Shown: positions 36,601 to 43,878 of the stretch, in pieces
Layout of the letters: each line of letters opens with the position of its first letter
Position numbering within the stretch: the stretch's first letter is position 1
Assembly (NCBI RefSeq): GCF_001975705.1
Contig: NZ_CP015093.1
Span: 186,001 to 250,000 of the forward strand
DNA: 64,000 nt
Source of the DNA: Salipiger abyssi
GTDB lineage: Bacteria > Pseudomonadota > Alphaproteobacteria > Rhodobacterales > Rhodobacteraceae
Direction: 5' to 3'
Translations under genes and position numbers: made by a program
Notes under the pieces: model-generated
The model's database searches: none
Told to the model about the DNA's origin: nothing
What the model saw: only the letters and a program-made list of their open reading frames with translations

Positions 36601-36872
36601 CGGTTCGCCTTATCTATAGACTGGTCATATTCCCGCTGGATTCCGTCTTGCAGGCGCTTGAACTGCTGCGCGTCGATCTTACCCGCGTCGAACTGCTTCG
36701 ACAGGCGACGCATGGCCCTTTCCTGCTTTTCGACGGCCCGTGAGAGAGGATCATAGGCCTTTTCTAACCGTACGATCTCTCGCGCAGCCGCACGGGCCTC
36801 TCTATCGTGCGCGTCCTTCTCCAGATCCAGCAGGATGCGGATGCGCTCGGTGCGTTCGACAGCTTCAGCCAT
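33642..36872 (-). CDS. tape measure protein with internal lysozyme domain
   Basis: A 1076-aa tape measure protein: long charged helices (about 1-110 and 620-870), hydrophobic segments around residues 140-175 (GVMGPYGAIAGAVLAIGAPL), and a glycine-rich C-terminus. Around residues 475-640 a phage lysozyme-like (GH24-type) domain is inserted, starting with LIREREGFRTDPYWD, which carries the catalytic Glu, and followed by GYGSDTATD. Such domains let the tail degrade murein locally on infection. The ATG overlaps the end of the frameshift-extended chaperone gene. Confidence 0.9.
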   Translation of the reverse strand: MAEAVERTERIRILLDLEKDAHDREARAAAREIVRLEKAYDPLSRAVEKQERAMRRLSKQFDAGKIDAQQFKRLQDGIQREYDQSIDKANRFTAALAANNNAHGGLIGTVTRNKAAFQQLGYQVGDAAVQIQGGTSAITALTQQGSQLLGVMGPYGAIAGAVLAIGAPLAAAFFAAGDEAESAADKQKGLNEATDAYADAAEAARRPLADLREEYGSLADEMQRAFEVTKELAGVQASRRLQSAADDIAEGMGSIAEFVPGADDDDGQAAYQVAKTFRRIRREFDLTEAQAQDVMSAFRDLSRAEGPEDILAAAQALQALMITLAGSVEAAGDQFGETFTGLADLIENAAKQTNAGITETERLLRKYADAESDVMRLGRERSSIERELQEATEAADEARVRRAEKALEVLDAEILKTFELKDALREMAEQAKGAFDWLSKMSGLDISGMMRGVFDGIGDTVEDWMTRAEGTDAAKALIREREGFRTDPYWDVNHWRAGYGSDTATDAEGNVRTVTQGSAVSFEDAERDLERRISGYFNTLIDRLGFERFNDLEASQQAALASLLHNYGEGELRQGGDLAQVLEALNGSNDQLVAQRIAELGSHNNGVNRDRRREEARAFGDPAATIAAQDARSKAQKEADREAEKADKDRARALKQSKEAWDGLLGSMDPILAAQQKYNAAVEVMDEAVANGQATLAEGLAARSQLFKEYGEQLEGSLDAEISKLDQAVQDGESTVSEALDRRATLIERYSGVLEGAHRAELAAISEAERAGEIGLQQSLKLRAEILRDYQDSLAGLKGSDVEINVPDFEPIKRGYEGLTQALLDARRAGESVGDALRSWILDATLQAALRDLVDQLANMSGQGGVMGGIGSFFSWAFGDGAAPGTPARSAKGNAFASSGQVQPFAKGGAFTNSIVSTPTLFRMGDGKLGEMGEAGPEAVMPLARKDGRLSVRGDDGSLLPLTRVGGILGVSMSGVSQDRIDAVRQFASGAAFGGTGRRPVAPASGRAGASAVPPVVSMPVNIETLAGTTAEVTQTPDGGMNIRMVRRFMREELASGSMDSAMRRRWGGRPLPKGS

Positions 36873-37092
36873 ATTTCCTCACCAGTTCCGCATATTCATC
36901 AGCCGTCGGCGCCTGCACTTCGTCGCTTTGCGCCTCGTTCCAGCCGATGATGAAATTGCCCAGGTCGCGCGGGGTCATGGCGCGCACGTCCGCCGGTTTC
37001 AGGCCGGTGGCGACGACGGATCGGATGCGACCGGGGACGTCCCATCGGTCGCTGTCCCGCCCGGGGTGCCGGACGAGCCATCCGTATCGCTT
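36865..37092 (-). CDS. gpT-like extension reached by -1 frameshift (tail assembly chaperone)
   Basis: A 75-codon open stretch in the -1 frame relative to the chaperone gene. It begins at the slippery A9 run (37091-37099) and ends at TGA 36865-36867, 8 bases into the tape measure gene. The peptide ends with PRDLGNFIIGWNEAQ and a YAELVRKYG tail, real-looking coding sequence. It has no start codon of its own in a sensible place. A -1 slip on AAAAAAA would give a gpG-gpT fusion of about 188 aa, as in lambda and most long-tailed phages. Confidence 0.8.
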   Translation of the reverse strand, partial: KRYGWLVRHPGRDSDRWDVPGRIRSVVATGLKPADVRAMTPRDLGNFIIGWNEAQSDEVQAPTADEYAELVRKYG

Positions 37093-37430
37093 TTTTTTTC
37101 CGGATTCTCAGGCGTGAAGGCCGCGAGGATCATGTCGCCCGCGATCTGCCGCAGCGTGAAATTCGCGCTTGGCGGCATGGACGCAACAATCTGATCCGCC
37201 GCGCGATCCGGCTGCCCGCCGCCGACCAGCCCTAGCGCCACGAGGTCGCGGATCTGATGGATCTTCGGGGCATCACCATCGCCGAACAGCGCATCGAAGA
37301 CAGTGAAGATGCCGCAGCCGTGATGCTTCTCGAAGCGCTCGATCTCTTCGTTCCGCAACAGGAGTGGGCGAGTTTTCCCGCCCAGCTCCGCCACGATGCC
37401 GCCAAGAGGCGGCTCAGCCGTGATCGCCAT
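36999..37430 (-). CDS. tail assembly chaperone, zero-frame product (gpG-like)
   Basis: A 143-aa protein between the tail tube and tape measure genes, the fixed place of gpG. It has an N-terminal domain beginning with LGGIVAELGGKTRPLLLRNEEIERFE, resembling GTA gp10-type gene-product families. The proline/serine-rich end (about residues 111-143) is the low-complexity read-out after the slippery run, as usual in gpG zero-frame products. TGATG overlap with the tail tube gene indicates coupling. Confidence 0.82.
   Translation of the reverse strand: MAITAEPPLGGIVAELGGKTRPLLLRNEEIERFEKHHGCGIFTVFDALFGDGDAPKIHQIRDLVALGLVGGGQPDRAADQIVASMPPSANFTLRQIAGDMILAAFTPENPEKKSDTDGSSGTPGGTATDGTSPVASDPSSPPA
37091..37099 (-). 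promoter_or_regulatory. A9 slippery sequence for programmed -1 frameshifting
   Basis: Nine consecutive A on the minus strand within codons GAA-AAA-AAA-AGC of the chaperone gene. Slippage by -1 opens the 75-codon gpT-like frame. Confidence 0.8.
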
Positions 37431-37876
37431 CAGGCTTCTGCCGTGAAGGCCGGCGGGCCATTCGACGCCATCGTGAGCGAGTAGGTGATCTCACCCTCCT
37501 GCGGACCAACACGTTCGAACTGCGAGACGTGGAACTCCGCTTCGTAGGTGCCATCACCCGGAACGATCACTTGGAAGTTGCCGACAGCATCGACGGTATC
37601 TGCCGGACCGGAACCAATGCAGATGGAGCGCATGCGTTCGAGCGTTGCGTGGTCCTCGAAGAGACCGGTGCCGCTGACGTTGAGCCTGCGCGCACCCGAA
37701 ACGCCCCGCGTCCAGATCTGCCCGCCGGGGTTTTCATAGTCTGCCTGCGTTGCATCCGACTCGTTCACGGAAAAACCGAACGTCTTTTCACGCAGCCCGC
37801 AGAGGGTCGAAAACTGTTCTGTCTCTTGCCCGTCGCCGATTTTGACCAGCAGGAGACGGCCTTTTTGCGTTGCCAT
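37430..37876 (-). CDS. major tail tube protein (TP901-1/GTA gp9 type)
   Basis: A 148-aa protein of the siphovirus major tail type, which polymerises into the tail tube. It starts MATQKGRLLLVKIGDGQ and has a SVNESDATQ segment plus a beta-rich end (EGEITYSLTMASNGPPAF) typical of TP901-1-like and GTA major tail proteins. Start ATG 37876 is preferred because the longer frame to 37930 adds a non-conserved extension. It lies directly before the chaperone gene. Confidence 0.88.
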   Translation of the reverse strand: MATQKGRLLLVKIGDGQETEQFSTLCGLREKTFGFSVNESDATQADYENPGGQIWTRGVSGARRLNVSGTGLFEDHATLERMRSICIGSGPADTVDAVGNFQVIVPGDGTYEAEFHVSQFERVGPQEGEITYSLTMASNGPPAFTAEA

Positions 37877-37957
37877 GGGGAGGCTCCATATTTGGGGTAG
37901 CGCCTTGCCCAAGGGCGCAAAGAGGGCCAACCTGCCGGTTCAACCGGAGGTAATTGC

Positions 37958-38395
37958 ATGCGATTCTTGATCATTTTGGCGCTGCTCGCGTCACCCGCGA
38001 GCGCTGATTTGCTAACCTTCTCGATGAAGGACGAGATTGCTGGGACGGAGAATTTTTTCGTTCTCATTAAGGCGGACAATTACCGCAGGATCGAATGGGA
38101 GAACGCTATTTGGTTGACCTGCAACGGTGACGGGTCCACCACGGCAAAGTGGCACAATGGCGGACACTACTCCGGCTGGGATCGCGGTCCGAGAGAAGTT
38201 GTGACCGCTAAGTTTGATGACGAGCCTCCGGTCGACATGACGATCAGTAGCCTTGTTGCGCCGCCCTTCATCGACAAGATCCGAACGGGATCGACGCTCA
38301 TTGTTCGTGATCGCGGCGCGACGACTACCTCGCGATTTTCATTATCCGGTACATCCGAGGCTCTCGCTGTATTCAAGTCTCAGTGCGGTGTTTAG
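37958..38395 (+). CDS. exported plus-strand moron, TagO/VasI-like C-terminus
   Basis: A 145-aa protein on the strand opposite to the late genes. Residues 1-16 are a signal peptide (MRFLIILALLASPASA), so the product is probably periplasmic. Its C-terminal RFSLSGTSEALAVFKSQC pattern is reminiscent of TagO/VasI-type proteins, which end in a similar G-x-x-EAL...C motif with a paired Cys earlier (LTCNGDG). GGAGG lies 8 bases upstream of ATG 37958. It is likely expressed from its own promoter in the lysogen. The function is unknown. Confidence 0.65.
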   Translation: MRFLIILALLASPASADLLTFSMKDEIAGTENFFVLIKADNYRRIEWENAIWLTCNGDGSTTAKWHNGGHYSGWDRGPREVVTAKFDDEPPVDMTISSLVAPPFIDKIRTGSTLIVRDRGATTTSRFSLSGTSEALAVFKSQCGV

Positions 38396-38422
38396 CAAAG
38401 GCGATCTCCAGCCGTCAGCGCA

Positions 38423-38839
38423 TCACCCCACCACCGCCTCAAAGCCCCTGATCTCGAGGTAACTCTCGCCGTCATCGTCACGCCCACCCGTCGCCGCGCC
38501 AGGCATCCATTGCAGGCGCGACAGCGTGTATCCGTCCACGGTCACCGCCTCCTCATTGTCGCTGAGAGCCTGGACCAGCGCCGCCGCAATCAGCATTGCC
38601 TCGGTGCGCCCGGCTGCGATAGGCCGGCTGTGAACCTCCAGCGAGAACGTGACCAGGCAGGCAGTGCCGCAATCCGTCCGCACCGGCGACGGGTTGAGGT
38701 TGCCGAAGCGGACGAAAGGACGCGTGGACCCCTGCGGCGGCTCATCATAGATCCGGCCCCCGACCAGCGCGGCCACGCCAGCATCTGCCCGTAGCGCGGC
38801 GACGAGCCCGTACCAAAGCGCAATTTCAGGAGCCGCCAT
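38423..38839 (-). CDS. DUF3168 tail completion / terminator protein
   Basis: A 138-aa protein of the DUF3168 type (gp17/gpU-like), which caps the tail tube: motifs LRADAGVAALVGGRIYDEPPQG, PFVRFG and a beta-rich C-terminus ending EIRGFEAVVG are all typical. It overlaps the HK97 gp10-like gene by 14 bases and is separated from the tail tube gene only by the exported moron. Confidence 0.82.
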   Translation of the reverse strand: MAAPEIALWYGLVAALRADAGVAALVGGRIYDEPPQGSTRPFVRFGNLNPSPVRTDCGTACLVTFSLEVHSRPIAAGRTEAMLIAAALVQALSDNEEAVTVDGYTLSRLQWMPGAATGGRDDDGESYLEIRGFEAVVG

Positions 38840-39227
38840 TCTTCTCCGCCTCCGTCACCGCGTCCCGCAGAGCCTTCGCGAGGCGCTCGTTGCGCGCGTC
38901 TTCCGTCGCCCTCTCTGCCGGCCTGACGAACGGCAGCTTCGGCCCCTTCCCGGTGCCCTTGCCGCTCTTGTGGAAGCGCTCTTGCGTTCCCCCCTCCAGG
39001 ATTGAGGAAAGCGGCCCGAAATCCATGAGTTGCCCCTTTCCCTGCTTGGTGGTCCGGATCGCCGCCTTGGCACGACCAGTCTCGCCCACCGGCACAAGGA
39101 TCTTTGCCACGCGAACCCACTCGTTGGCGTTATCCTCGTTTGCATCCTCAAGGTGCTTGCCAGTGGTCTCCGGAAGATTTGCCATCATCTTCTGGACGCG
39201 TTTGAACCCGACCTTGCGCACGCCCAT
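38826..39227 (-). CDS. HK97 gp10-family head-tail protein
   Basis: A 133-aa basic protein of the HK97 gp10 family: an N-terminal GFKRVQKMMANLP helix, then VAKILVPVGETGRAKAAIR, corresponding to the A-K-x-x-x-P-x-x-T-G-x-L-x-x-x-I segment of the family, and the LPFVRPAERAT motif. It acts at the head-tail joining stage. The ATG overlaps the head closure gene stop by one base. Confidence 0.85.
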   Translation of the reverse strand: MGVRKVGFKRVQKMMANLPETTGKHLEDANEDNANEWVRVAKILVPVGETGRAKAAIRTTKQGKGQLMDFGPLSSILEGGTQERFHKSGKGTGKGPKLPFVRPAERATEDARNERLAKALRDAVTEAEKNGGS

Positions 39228-39610
39228 CAGGTGGCCACCCCCGTCTCACAGGTGAACTCCAGCATCCGCCCTGCGCGGTCGATCTGGACCGGGCCGCTGC
39301 GAATGTTCCAGACCGCGCCGCGCGCCACCAACCGGTCTGCCGGCGTCACACCGCGCGTTCTCGTTTCCGCCCACACTCGGATCGTCGCCAGCCGCGTGCT
39401 CTCCAGCTGCCCGGCCGCGATCCTCTCCTTACCCGGCGCCTCTCGAATGTCGGCCTTCACACTGAACAGATCGCGGAACTCGCCGGTGCTGTTGCCCAGC
39501 CCGTCGATGGGGTTGTTGAACGGGTCGGTCGGGCCACCCGGTGTAGTCGGTCCGTCGCTCGTCTTGCGCTGGAATGTGACCCGCTCGCGCAAGGCGCCTG
39601 CGCCGCTCAT
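39227..39610 (-). CDS. head closure / head-tail adaptor protein (SPP1 gp16-like)
   Basis: A 127-aa protein beginning MSGAGALRERVTFQRK, the characteristic opening of phage head closure proteins (L-R-E/H-R-V-x-x-Q-R/K). The rest is beta-rich (IRVWAETRTRGVTPADRLVA, WNIRSGPVQID). ATG 39610 overlaps the connector gene stop (ATGA), so it is preferred over a start 36 bases upstream. Confidence 0.83.
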   Translation of the reverse strand: MSGAGALRERVTFQRKTSDGPTTPGGPTDPFNNPIDGLGNSTGEFRDLFSVKADIREAPGKERIAAGQLESTRLATIRVWAETRTRGVTPADRLVARGAVWNIRSGPVQIDRAGRMLEFTCETGVAT

Positions 39611-39894
39611 GAGAACACCCGATAGCTTGACAGGAGGTCTTTCCACAGGAGCGGCGGTTCGGTCAGGGGGCCCTCCTGTGTCGCCTCGCGGTCGCGGAAC
39701 ATGGCCGCGACATGTTGCAGGATCGCGGTGCGGATCGGGGCGGGGAGCCCGTCCGGATACTCGACCGCAAACTCGCGGCGCAGGTAGCGCTCGGCATGGG
39801 TCGTCGCGGCGGAGAGGAGGCCGCCGATCAGCGTATCGTCGTCGTCGAACCCGATATTGAGATGGGCTTTCGCCTCGGCAACCGTGATGCTCAT
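39607..39894 (-). CDS. gp6-like head-tail connector
   Basis: A 95-aa connector of the HK97 gp6 family: MSITVAEAKAHLNI, then FDDDDTLIGGLLSAATTHAERYL, the standard helix pair, and PAPIRTAILQHVAAMF. It sits on the portal side of the neck. It precedes the head closure gene with a 4-base overlap. Confidence 0.87.
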   Translation of the reverse strand: MSITVAEAKAHLNIGFDDDDTLIGGLLSAATTHAERYLRREFAVEYPDGLPAPIRTAILQHVAAMFRDREATQEGPLTEPPLLWKDLLSSYRVFS

Positions 39895-39910
39895 CGCGAC
39901 CGTTCCCGCC

Positions 39911-40408
39911 TCAGGCCTTGTCCGCGCCCGGCGCGGCGCTCAGCTCTGCGATCTGCTTGGCGAGCGCATCGCGTTCCGCCGCGACCTCTTCGAGCTTTGC
40001 CGTCGATGCCTCGAGTTTCCCGGCGAGATCTTCGGCATTGGCTTTCTGCTCATCGACGGCCCCGGCGAGCGCGTCGCGTTCCGCCGCGATCTTTTCCCGG
40101 TCGGCAGCGGCGGCGTCGAGCTGGCCGGTCAGCTCTTCGATCTGCGATGTCAGCGCCGCGATCTGCGCCCCGGCCTCCGCATCGTCCTCGCCTGGCGCCA
40201 CATCCTCCGCATAGACCAGGCCGATGGCCTGCGCGCCGGTCTTCTCCGCCTCCTCCGCGCTCAGCTCGGACAGCACCGGGCGCTTGCCGGCGGTGAGCGT
40301 CTTGATCACCTTCCGCGCCTTCGGGCTCTTGTCGTCGAGCCGGTAGACATGGTTGCGGCGCAGCGTGCCGATCACGGTGTGGCGGGTCGAATTGCATTTC
40401 ACGAACAT
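39911..40408 (-). CDS. hypothetical coiled-coil protein next to the capsid gene
   Basis: A 165-aa protein. The N-terminal 50 residues form a small domain (KCNSTRHTVIGTLRRNHVYRL), and residues 75-155 are a coiled coil with repeated ALTSQIEELTGQLDAA/ERDALA heptads. Position between the capsid and connector genes suggests a head decoration or neck role. No catalytic motif is visible. Confidence 0.65.
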   Translation of the reverse strand: MFVKCNSTRHTVIGTLRRNHVYRLDDKSPKARKVIKTLTAGKRPVLSELSAEEAEKTGAQAIGLVYAEDVAPGEDDAEAGAQIAALTSQIEELTGQLDAAAADREKIAAERDALAGAVDEQKANAEDLAGKLEASTAKLEEVAAERDALAKQIAELSAAPGADKA

Positions 40409-40476
40409 CGGAAGCTCCTCTCTCTGGAAGGGGTTGGACCGGCGCCCGGGAAGACGCCGGTCGCGGGCCGGACGGA

Positions 40477-41784
40477 TCAGGCGAAGGTGAAGTCGCCCTG
40501 CACCATCGCCAGCGCCCGCTTGACCGCCATCGCGACGCGCTTGCGCGCCTTCACGGTGACCATGTCCTCGATGAAGTTGGTGCCGTGTTCGGTGGAGAAC
40601 AGCACCTCGGCCTCGCGGCGGTCATAGTAGGTCGCCGCCAGCGCGAGATCGCCGACCAGCCATTCGCCGGCCGTCATCGACGTGCTGTCGACCACATCCT
40701 TGCCCCAGAGCACCGGCGTGTTGCCCGTGCCCGGGTTGCCCCAGACATAGCGGTTGTCGGTGCCGCCGACCTTGAGCAGCTCGATTGCGGCCCAGTCCAG
40801 CGGGTTCAGCAGGATCGAGGTCGGGATGTAATCCTCCAGCGTGACCTGCAGGATGCCCAGGCGCAGACGGTCGATCCGGGTGGCGTCGGGCAGACCCGCC
40901 GGCGCCACGAAGGCCGGCGCCTCGGTCAGAAGGCCGGTCAGGTTCTCGCCGGTGCCGTCGCCCGCGAGGATCTGGTTTTCCTCTTCCAGATCCAGCCCGT
41001 AGCGCAGCTCGCCGTCGATCTCGGTCATCAGCTGATCGGCATCGGCAAGCGCCTCCTCCGAGACATGGGTGATGTGGCCGATCTTCTTGACCTGCTCGGT
41101 GGCTTTCTCCCAGCCGTATTCCGACGCCTGATAGGTGCCGCCCTCGGCCACCATGCCGGCGGCGTTGCTGCGCACCACCTGCTTGCGATAGGTCACCAGA
41201 TCCGAGCTGGTGCGCCCCGACATCAGCAGCTGGCGCACCAGCAGCCGGCGGCGCGGCATGCGCACGGGGTCGCGCTCCTCCTCGTGGAAGATCAGCCCGC
41301 CCGCCGAGCCCTCCGCCGTGGTGATCGCGTTCTTCACATCGACCGACAGGGTGCCGCCGTTGAAGGCCTTGATCTTCTCGTGGCTGTCGATCACCGCCTG
41401 CCCGAGCGATTTCACCCCCGCGCCACCGGTGCCCGGCAGCCCGTCGGAGATCTGCTGCGCGATGTCGAGCTGCTTCTGGTTCACGCCCTCGAGCTGGTCG
41501 GTCAGCGATTTGAGCTGATTGGAAAGCGCGGTCTGCGCCGAGAGCAACTGGTCGGCGGCGGCCTTGGTCTCCGCCGAGACCGCGCCGGCGCGTTTCGCCT
41601 CGTCGAGCGCGGTCTCGGCGGTCTGCTTGGTCTCGCCGGTGAGCTTGTCGAGCGATTGCTGCACCTGTTTCAGCATCTCCTCGGTGGAGCCGCCCGCGTC
41701 CATGCGCGGCCCGCACAGCACCGCCTGCGGCATGCGCGCCGCCAGCCCCGCCACCGCAATGGCGGGCATCTTTGCCTGTTTCAT
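40477..41784 (-). CDS. major capsid protein (HK97 fold)
   Basis: A 435-aa capsid protein. The first 130 residues form a coiled-coil delta/scaffold domain (STEEMLKQVQQSLDKL), expected to be removed by the protease. The remainder matches HK97 gp5: VRMPRRRLLVRQLLMSG, the E-loop/P-domain segment and YVWGNPGTGNTPVLWGKDVV near the end, then FSTEHGTNFIEDMVTVKARKR. It follows the protease gene, as in HK97. Confidence 0.93.
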   Translation of the reverse strand: MKQAKMPAIAVAGLAARMPQAVLCGPRMDAGGSTEEMLKQVQQSLDKLTGETKQTAETALDEAKRAGAVSAETKAAADQLLSAQTALSNQLKSLTDQLEGVNQKQLDIAQQISDGLPGTGGAGVKSLGQAVIDSHEKIKAFNGGTLSVDVKNAITTAEGSAGGLIFHEEERDPVRMPRRRLLVRQLLMSGRTSSDLVTYRKQVVRSNAAGMVAEGGTYQASEYGWEKATEQVKKIGHITHVSEEALADADQLMTEIDGELRYGLDLEEENQILAGDGTGENLTGLLTEAPAFVAPAGLPDATRIDRLRLGILQVTLEDYIPTSILLNPLDWAAIELLKVGGTDNRYVWGNPGTGNTPVLWGKDVVDSTSMTAGEWLVGDLALAATYYDRREAEVLFSTEHGTNFIEDMVTVKARKRVAMAVKRALAMVQGDFTFA

Positions 41785-41795
41785 CGTGGATTTCC

Positions 41796-42644
41796 TCAGA
41801 TCGAGTTGAGCTTGGTAAGGAGGGCCGACAGCACCTCCCGGTCATCGGCAGCGCCAGACATGCCGGTCGGGGCAGCGCCAGACTTGCCCCCCTTGAGAGC
41901 GGCGAGAAGCTCCCGCCGTTCGGATTTCGTGGCCCGCGTGCCCGTGGCCAGCATCAGGTCGAGCTTTTTCACCGCCGCCAGCTCCGCAGAGGCCGCGTTC
42001 GACGGCGCCGCCTCGACCTCGTCCGCGTCGAGCAGCGCATCGGCAAAGCCCTGCGCCACCGCCGCCTCGCCGCCGATCCAGGTCTCGCGGTCGAGCATCG
42101 CGCCCAGCTCTGTCTCGGCGATCCCGGTGCGCGCGTGGTAGATCCCCACCGCCGCCGCATCGAAGGGGTTCAGCCAGTCGGCCACCTCGCGGAAGGCGTG
42201 GCGGTCGCCGGCGGCCACCACCCAGGTGTTGTGGATCATCAGGAAGCTGGCCCGCGCCATCTCGATCCGGTCGCCCGCCATCGCGATCACCGAGGCCGCC
42301 GAGGCCGCCATGCCCAGCACCCGCACCGTCACCTCGCCCCTGTGCTCGCGCAGCAGGTTGTAGATCGCCAGCCCCTCGAAGAAGTCGCCGCCCGGCGAGT
42401 TCACATTCACCGTGACCGGCCCCTCGCCCATCGAGCGCAGCGCCGCCGCGATCCGCTTGGCGCTCACCCCGTCGCCCCAGACATCCGCGCCGATGGCGTC
42501 CAGGATCGAGATGCTGCGCCGGTCGTCCTCTCCCGCCGCCGCCCGGATATCCGGGTTCCAGCGGGTCACCACCTTGTCCGATACCTGCGACGTCACCCCG
42601 GGCCGCGCCGCGACAAAGGCCTTCGGCAGATCACGCTTGCTCAT
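41796..42644 (-). CDS. prohead maturation protease, ClpP-like (S14-type)
   Basis: A 282-aa head maturation protease with a ClpP fold. It includes VNVNSPGGDFFEGLAIYNLL, the catalytic Ser in GMAASAASVIAMAGD and His in ASFLMIHNTW. The C-terminal helical tail (about residues 190-282) may bind the scaffold. ATG 42644 is used because it begins MSKRDLP, 14 bases inside the portal gene overlap. Confidence 0.9.
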   Translation of the reverse strand: MSKRDLPKAFVAARPGVTSQVSDKVVTRWNPDIRAAAGEDDRRSISILDAIGADVWGDGVSAKRIAAALRSMGEGPVTVNVNSPGGDFFEGLAIYNLLREHRGEVTVRVLGMAASAASVIAMAGDRIEMARASFLMIHNTWVVAAGDRHAFREVADWLNPFDAAAVGIYHARTGIAETELGAMLDRETWIGGEAAVAQGFADALLDADEVEAAPSNAASAELAAVKKLDLMLATGTRATKSERRELLAALKGGKSGAAPTGMSGAADDREVLSALLTKLNSI

Positions 42645-43878
42645 TGCTCTTTTCCTTTCCCAGATCCTCGAGCGGCGCCAGCGCCGTCTGCGCCAGCAGC
42701 GCGTCGGCGGCCGGGTCGTCATGCCGGGGCAGGTTCAGCTTCTGGCGCCGCTCATTCGCCGTCATGGTGCCCGACTGGCCCATCCTGGCCATGAACTCGC
42801 CCTTGGCCCTGCTGTCCATTTGCAGCAGCGCCTCGCGGTTGTATTCGCAATACCAGCGACCGCGCTTTTCCGGCGGCACGATATCGCGCTGAAGCCGCGC
42901 CTCGATGCGGCTCAGCAGCGGGTTGAGCCCCAGCGTCAGCCAGGACAGCATGATCTGCTCGACCCCGCTGCCCCACATGGTCTGCCCGTCCCCCGCATGC
43001 CCGATGATGATCGGCGGCACGCCGAACCAGCGGCACACGTCCTCGACCTGGAACCGCCGGGTCTCCAGCAGCTGCGCGTCTTCCGGGTTCATCTGCAGCG
43101 GCTCGAACTTCAGCCCCGCCTCCAGCACCATCACCTTGCCCGCCCGGCGCGAGCTGACATAGCTGTTGATGATCTCACCGAGCTGCGCGCGCTGCTGCGC
43201 GTCGAGCGTCTGATCCGAGGCCAGAACGCCGGCGACCATCATCGCATTCGAGAACACGCTGCCGGCGGTCTCGTCCGCCGCAAGCGCCGCCCCCATCGAA
43301 TTGGCGCCGTATCTGATCGTCGAGAGCCCGATGCCGTTGCCCGGATCGAAGGCGCGCAGATGAAAGACCTTGTCCTTCGGCAGCCGCTCCAGCTTGCCGC
43401 GGTCGTAGAACTCGTAAACGATCCGGCCCTCGGCATTCACATAAGGCGTCAGGTTCGGCAGCGGCGACAGCCCGACCATATTGCGGCCCAGGACTTTCTT
43501 TTCCGCCACCGCATTGCCGCGCATCGAGAGGTTGGCGACCATGCCCTCCCAGAACTCGACCTGTGTCTGCACGCTGTTCGGCTGGCGACAGATGATATCG
43601 GCAAAATCCGGCTCGATCTCGACCCGACCGCCATTCGCGCTCTTCTCATAGACCTTGAGCGGCAGGGTCGCCGCCGTCTGGCTGAGCTTGCGCACGCAAT
43701 CCCAGACCGCCGAGACCGTCAGCGCGCTGTCCTGCGACACCGGTTTGCCCGCCGTCGAGCGATAGCCCGCCTGCGGAAACACCCCGGCGCCCGAGAGCGC
43801 GACCCAGCCGGACTCGCCGGCCGCCAGGGACGCGCGCGCGCCCTGGATCGCGCCCTTCATCAGTCGCGCAAGCTTCAT
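42631..43878 (-). CDS. portal protein (HK97 family)
   Basis: A 415-aa portal. It opens with the usual membrane-like segment (GWVALSGAG) and the VSQDSALTVSAVWDCVRKLSQ motif. It then has LPLKVYEKS, the FEPLQMNPEDAQLLETRRF stem segment and VEDVCRWFGVPPIIIGH, all diagnostic for HK97-type portals. It forms the DNA channel at one capsid vertex. ATG 43878 overlaps the large terminase stop (ATGA). The same frame continues open upstream as an antisense artefact. Confidence 0.95.
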   Translation of the reverse strand: MKLARLMKGAIQGARASLAAGESGWVALSGAGVFPQAGYRSTAGKPVSQDSALTVSAVWDCVRKLSQTAATLPLKVYEKSANGGRVEIEPDFADIICRQPNSVQTQVEFWEGMVANLSMRGNAVAEKKVLGRNMVGLSPLPNLTPYVNAEGRIVYEFYDRGKLERLPKDKVFHLRAFDPGNGIGLSTIRYGANSMGAALAADETAGSVFSNAMMVAGVLASDQTLDAQQRAQLGEIINSYVSSRRAGKVMVLEAGLKFEPLQMNPEDAQLLETRRFQVEDVCRWFGVPPIIIGHAGDGQTMWGSGVEQIMLSWLTLGLNPLLSRIEARLQRDIVPPEKRGRWYCEYNREALLQMDSRAKGEFMARMGQSGTMTANERRQKLNLPRHDDPAADALLAQTALAPLEDLGKEKSNEQA

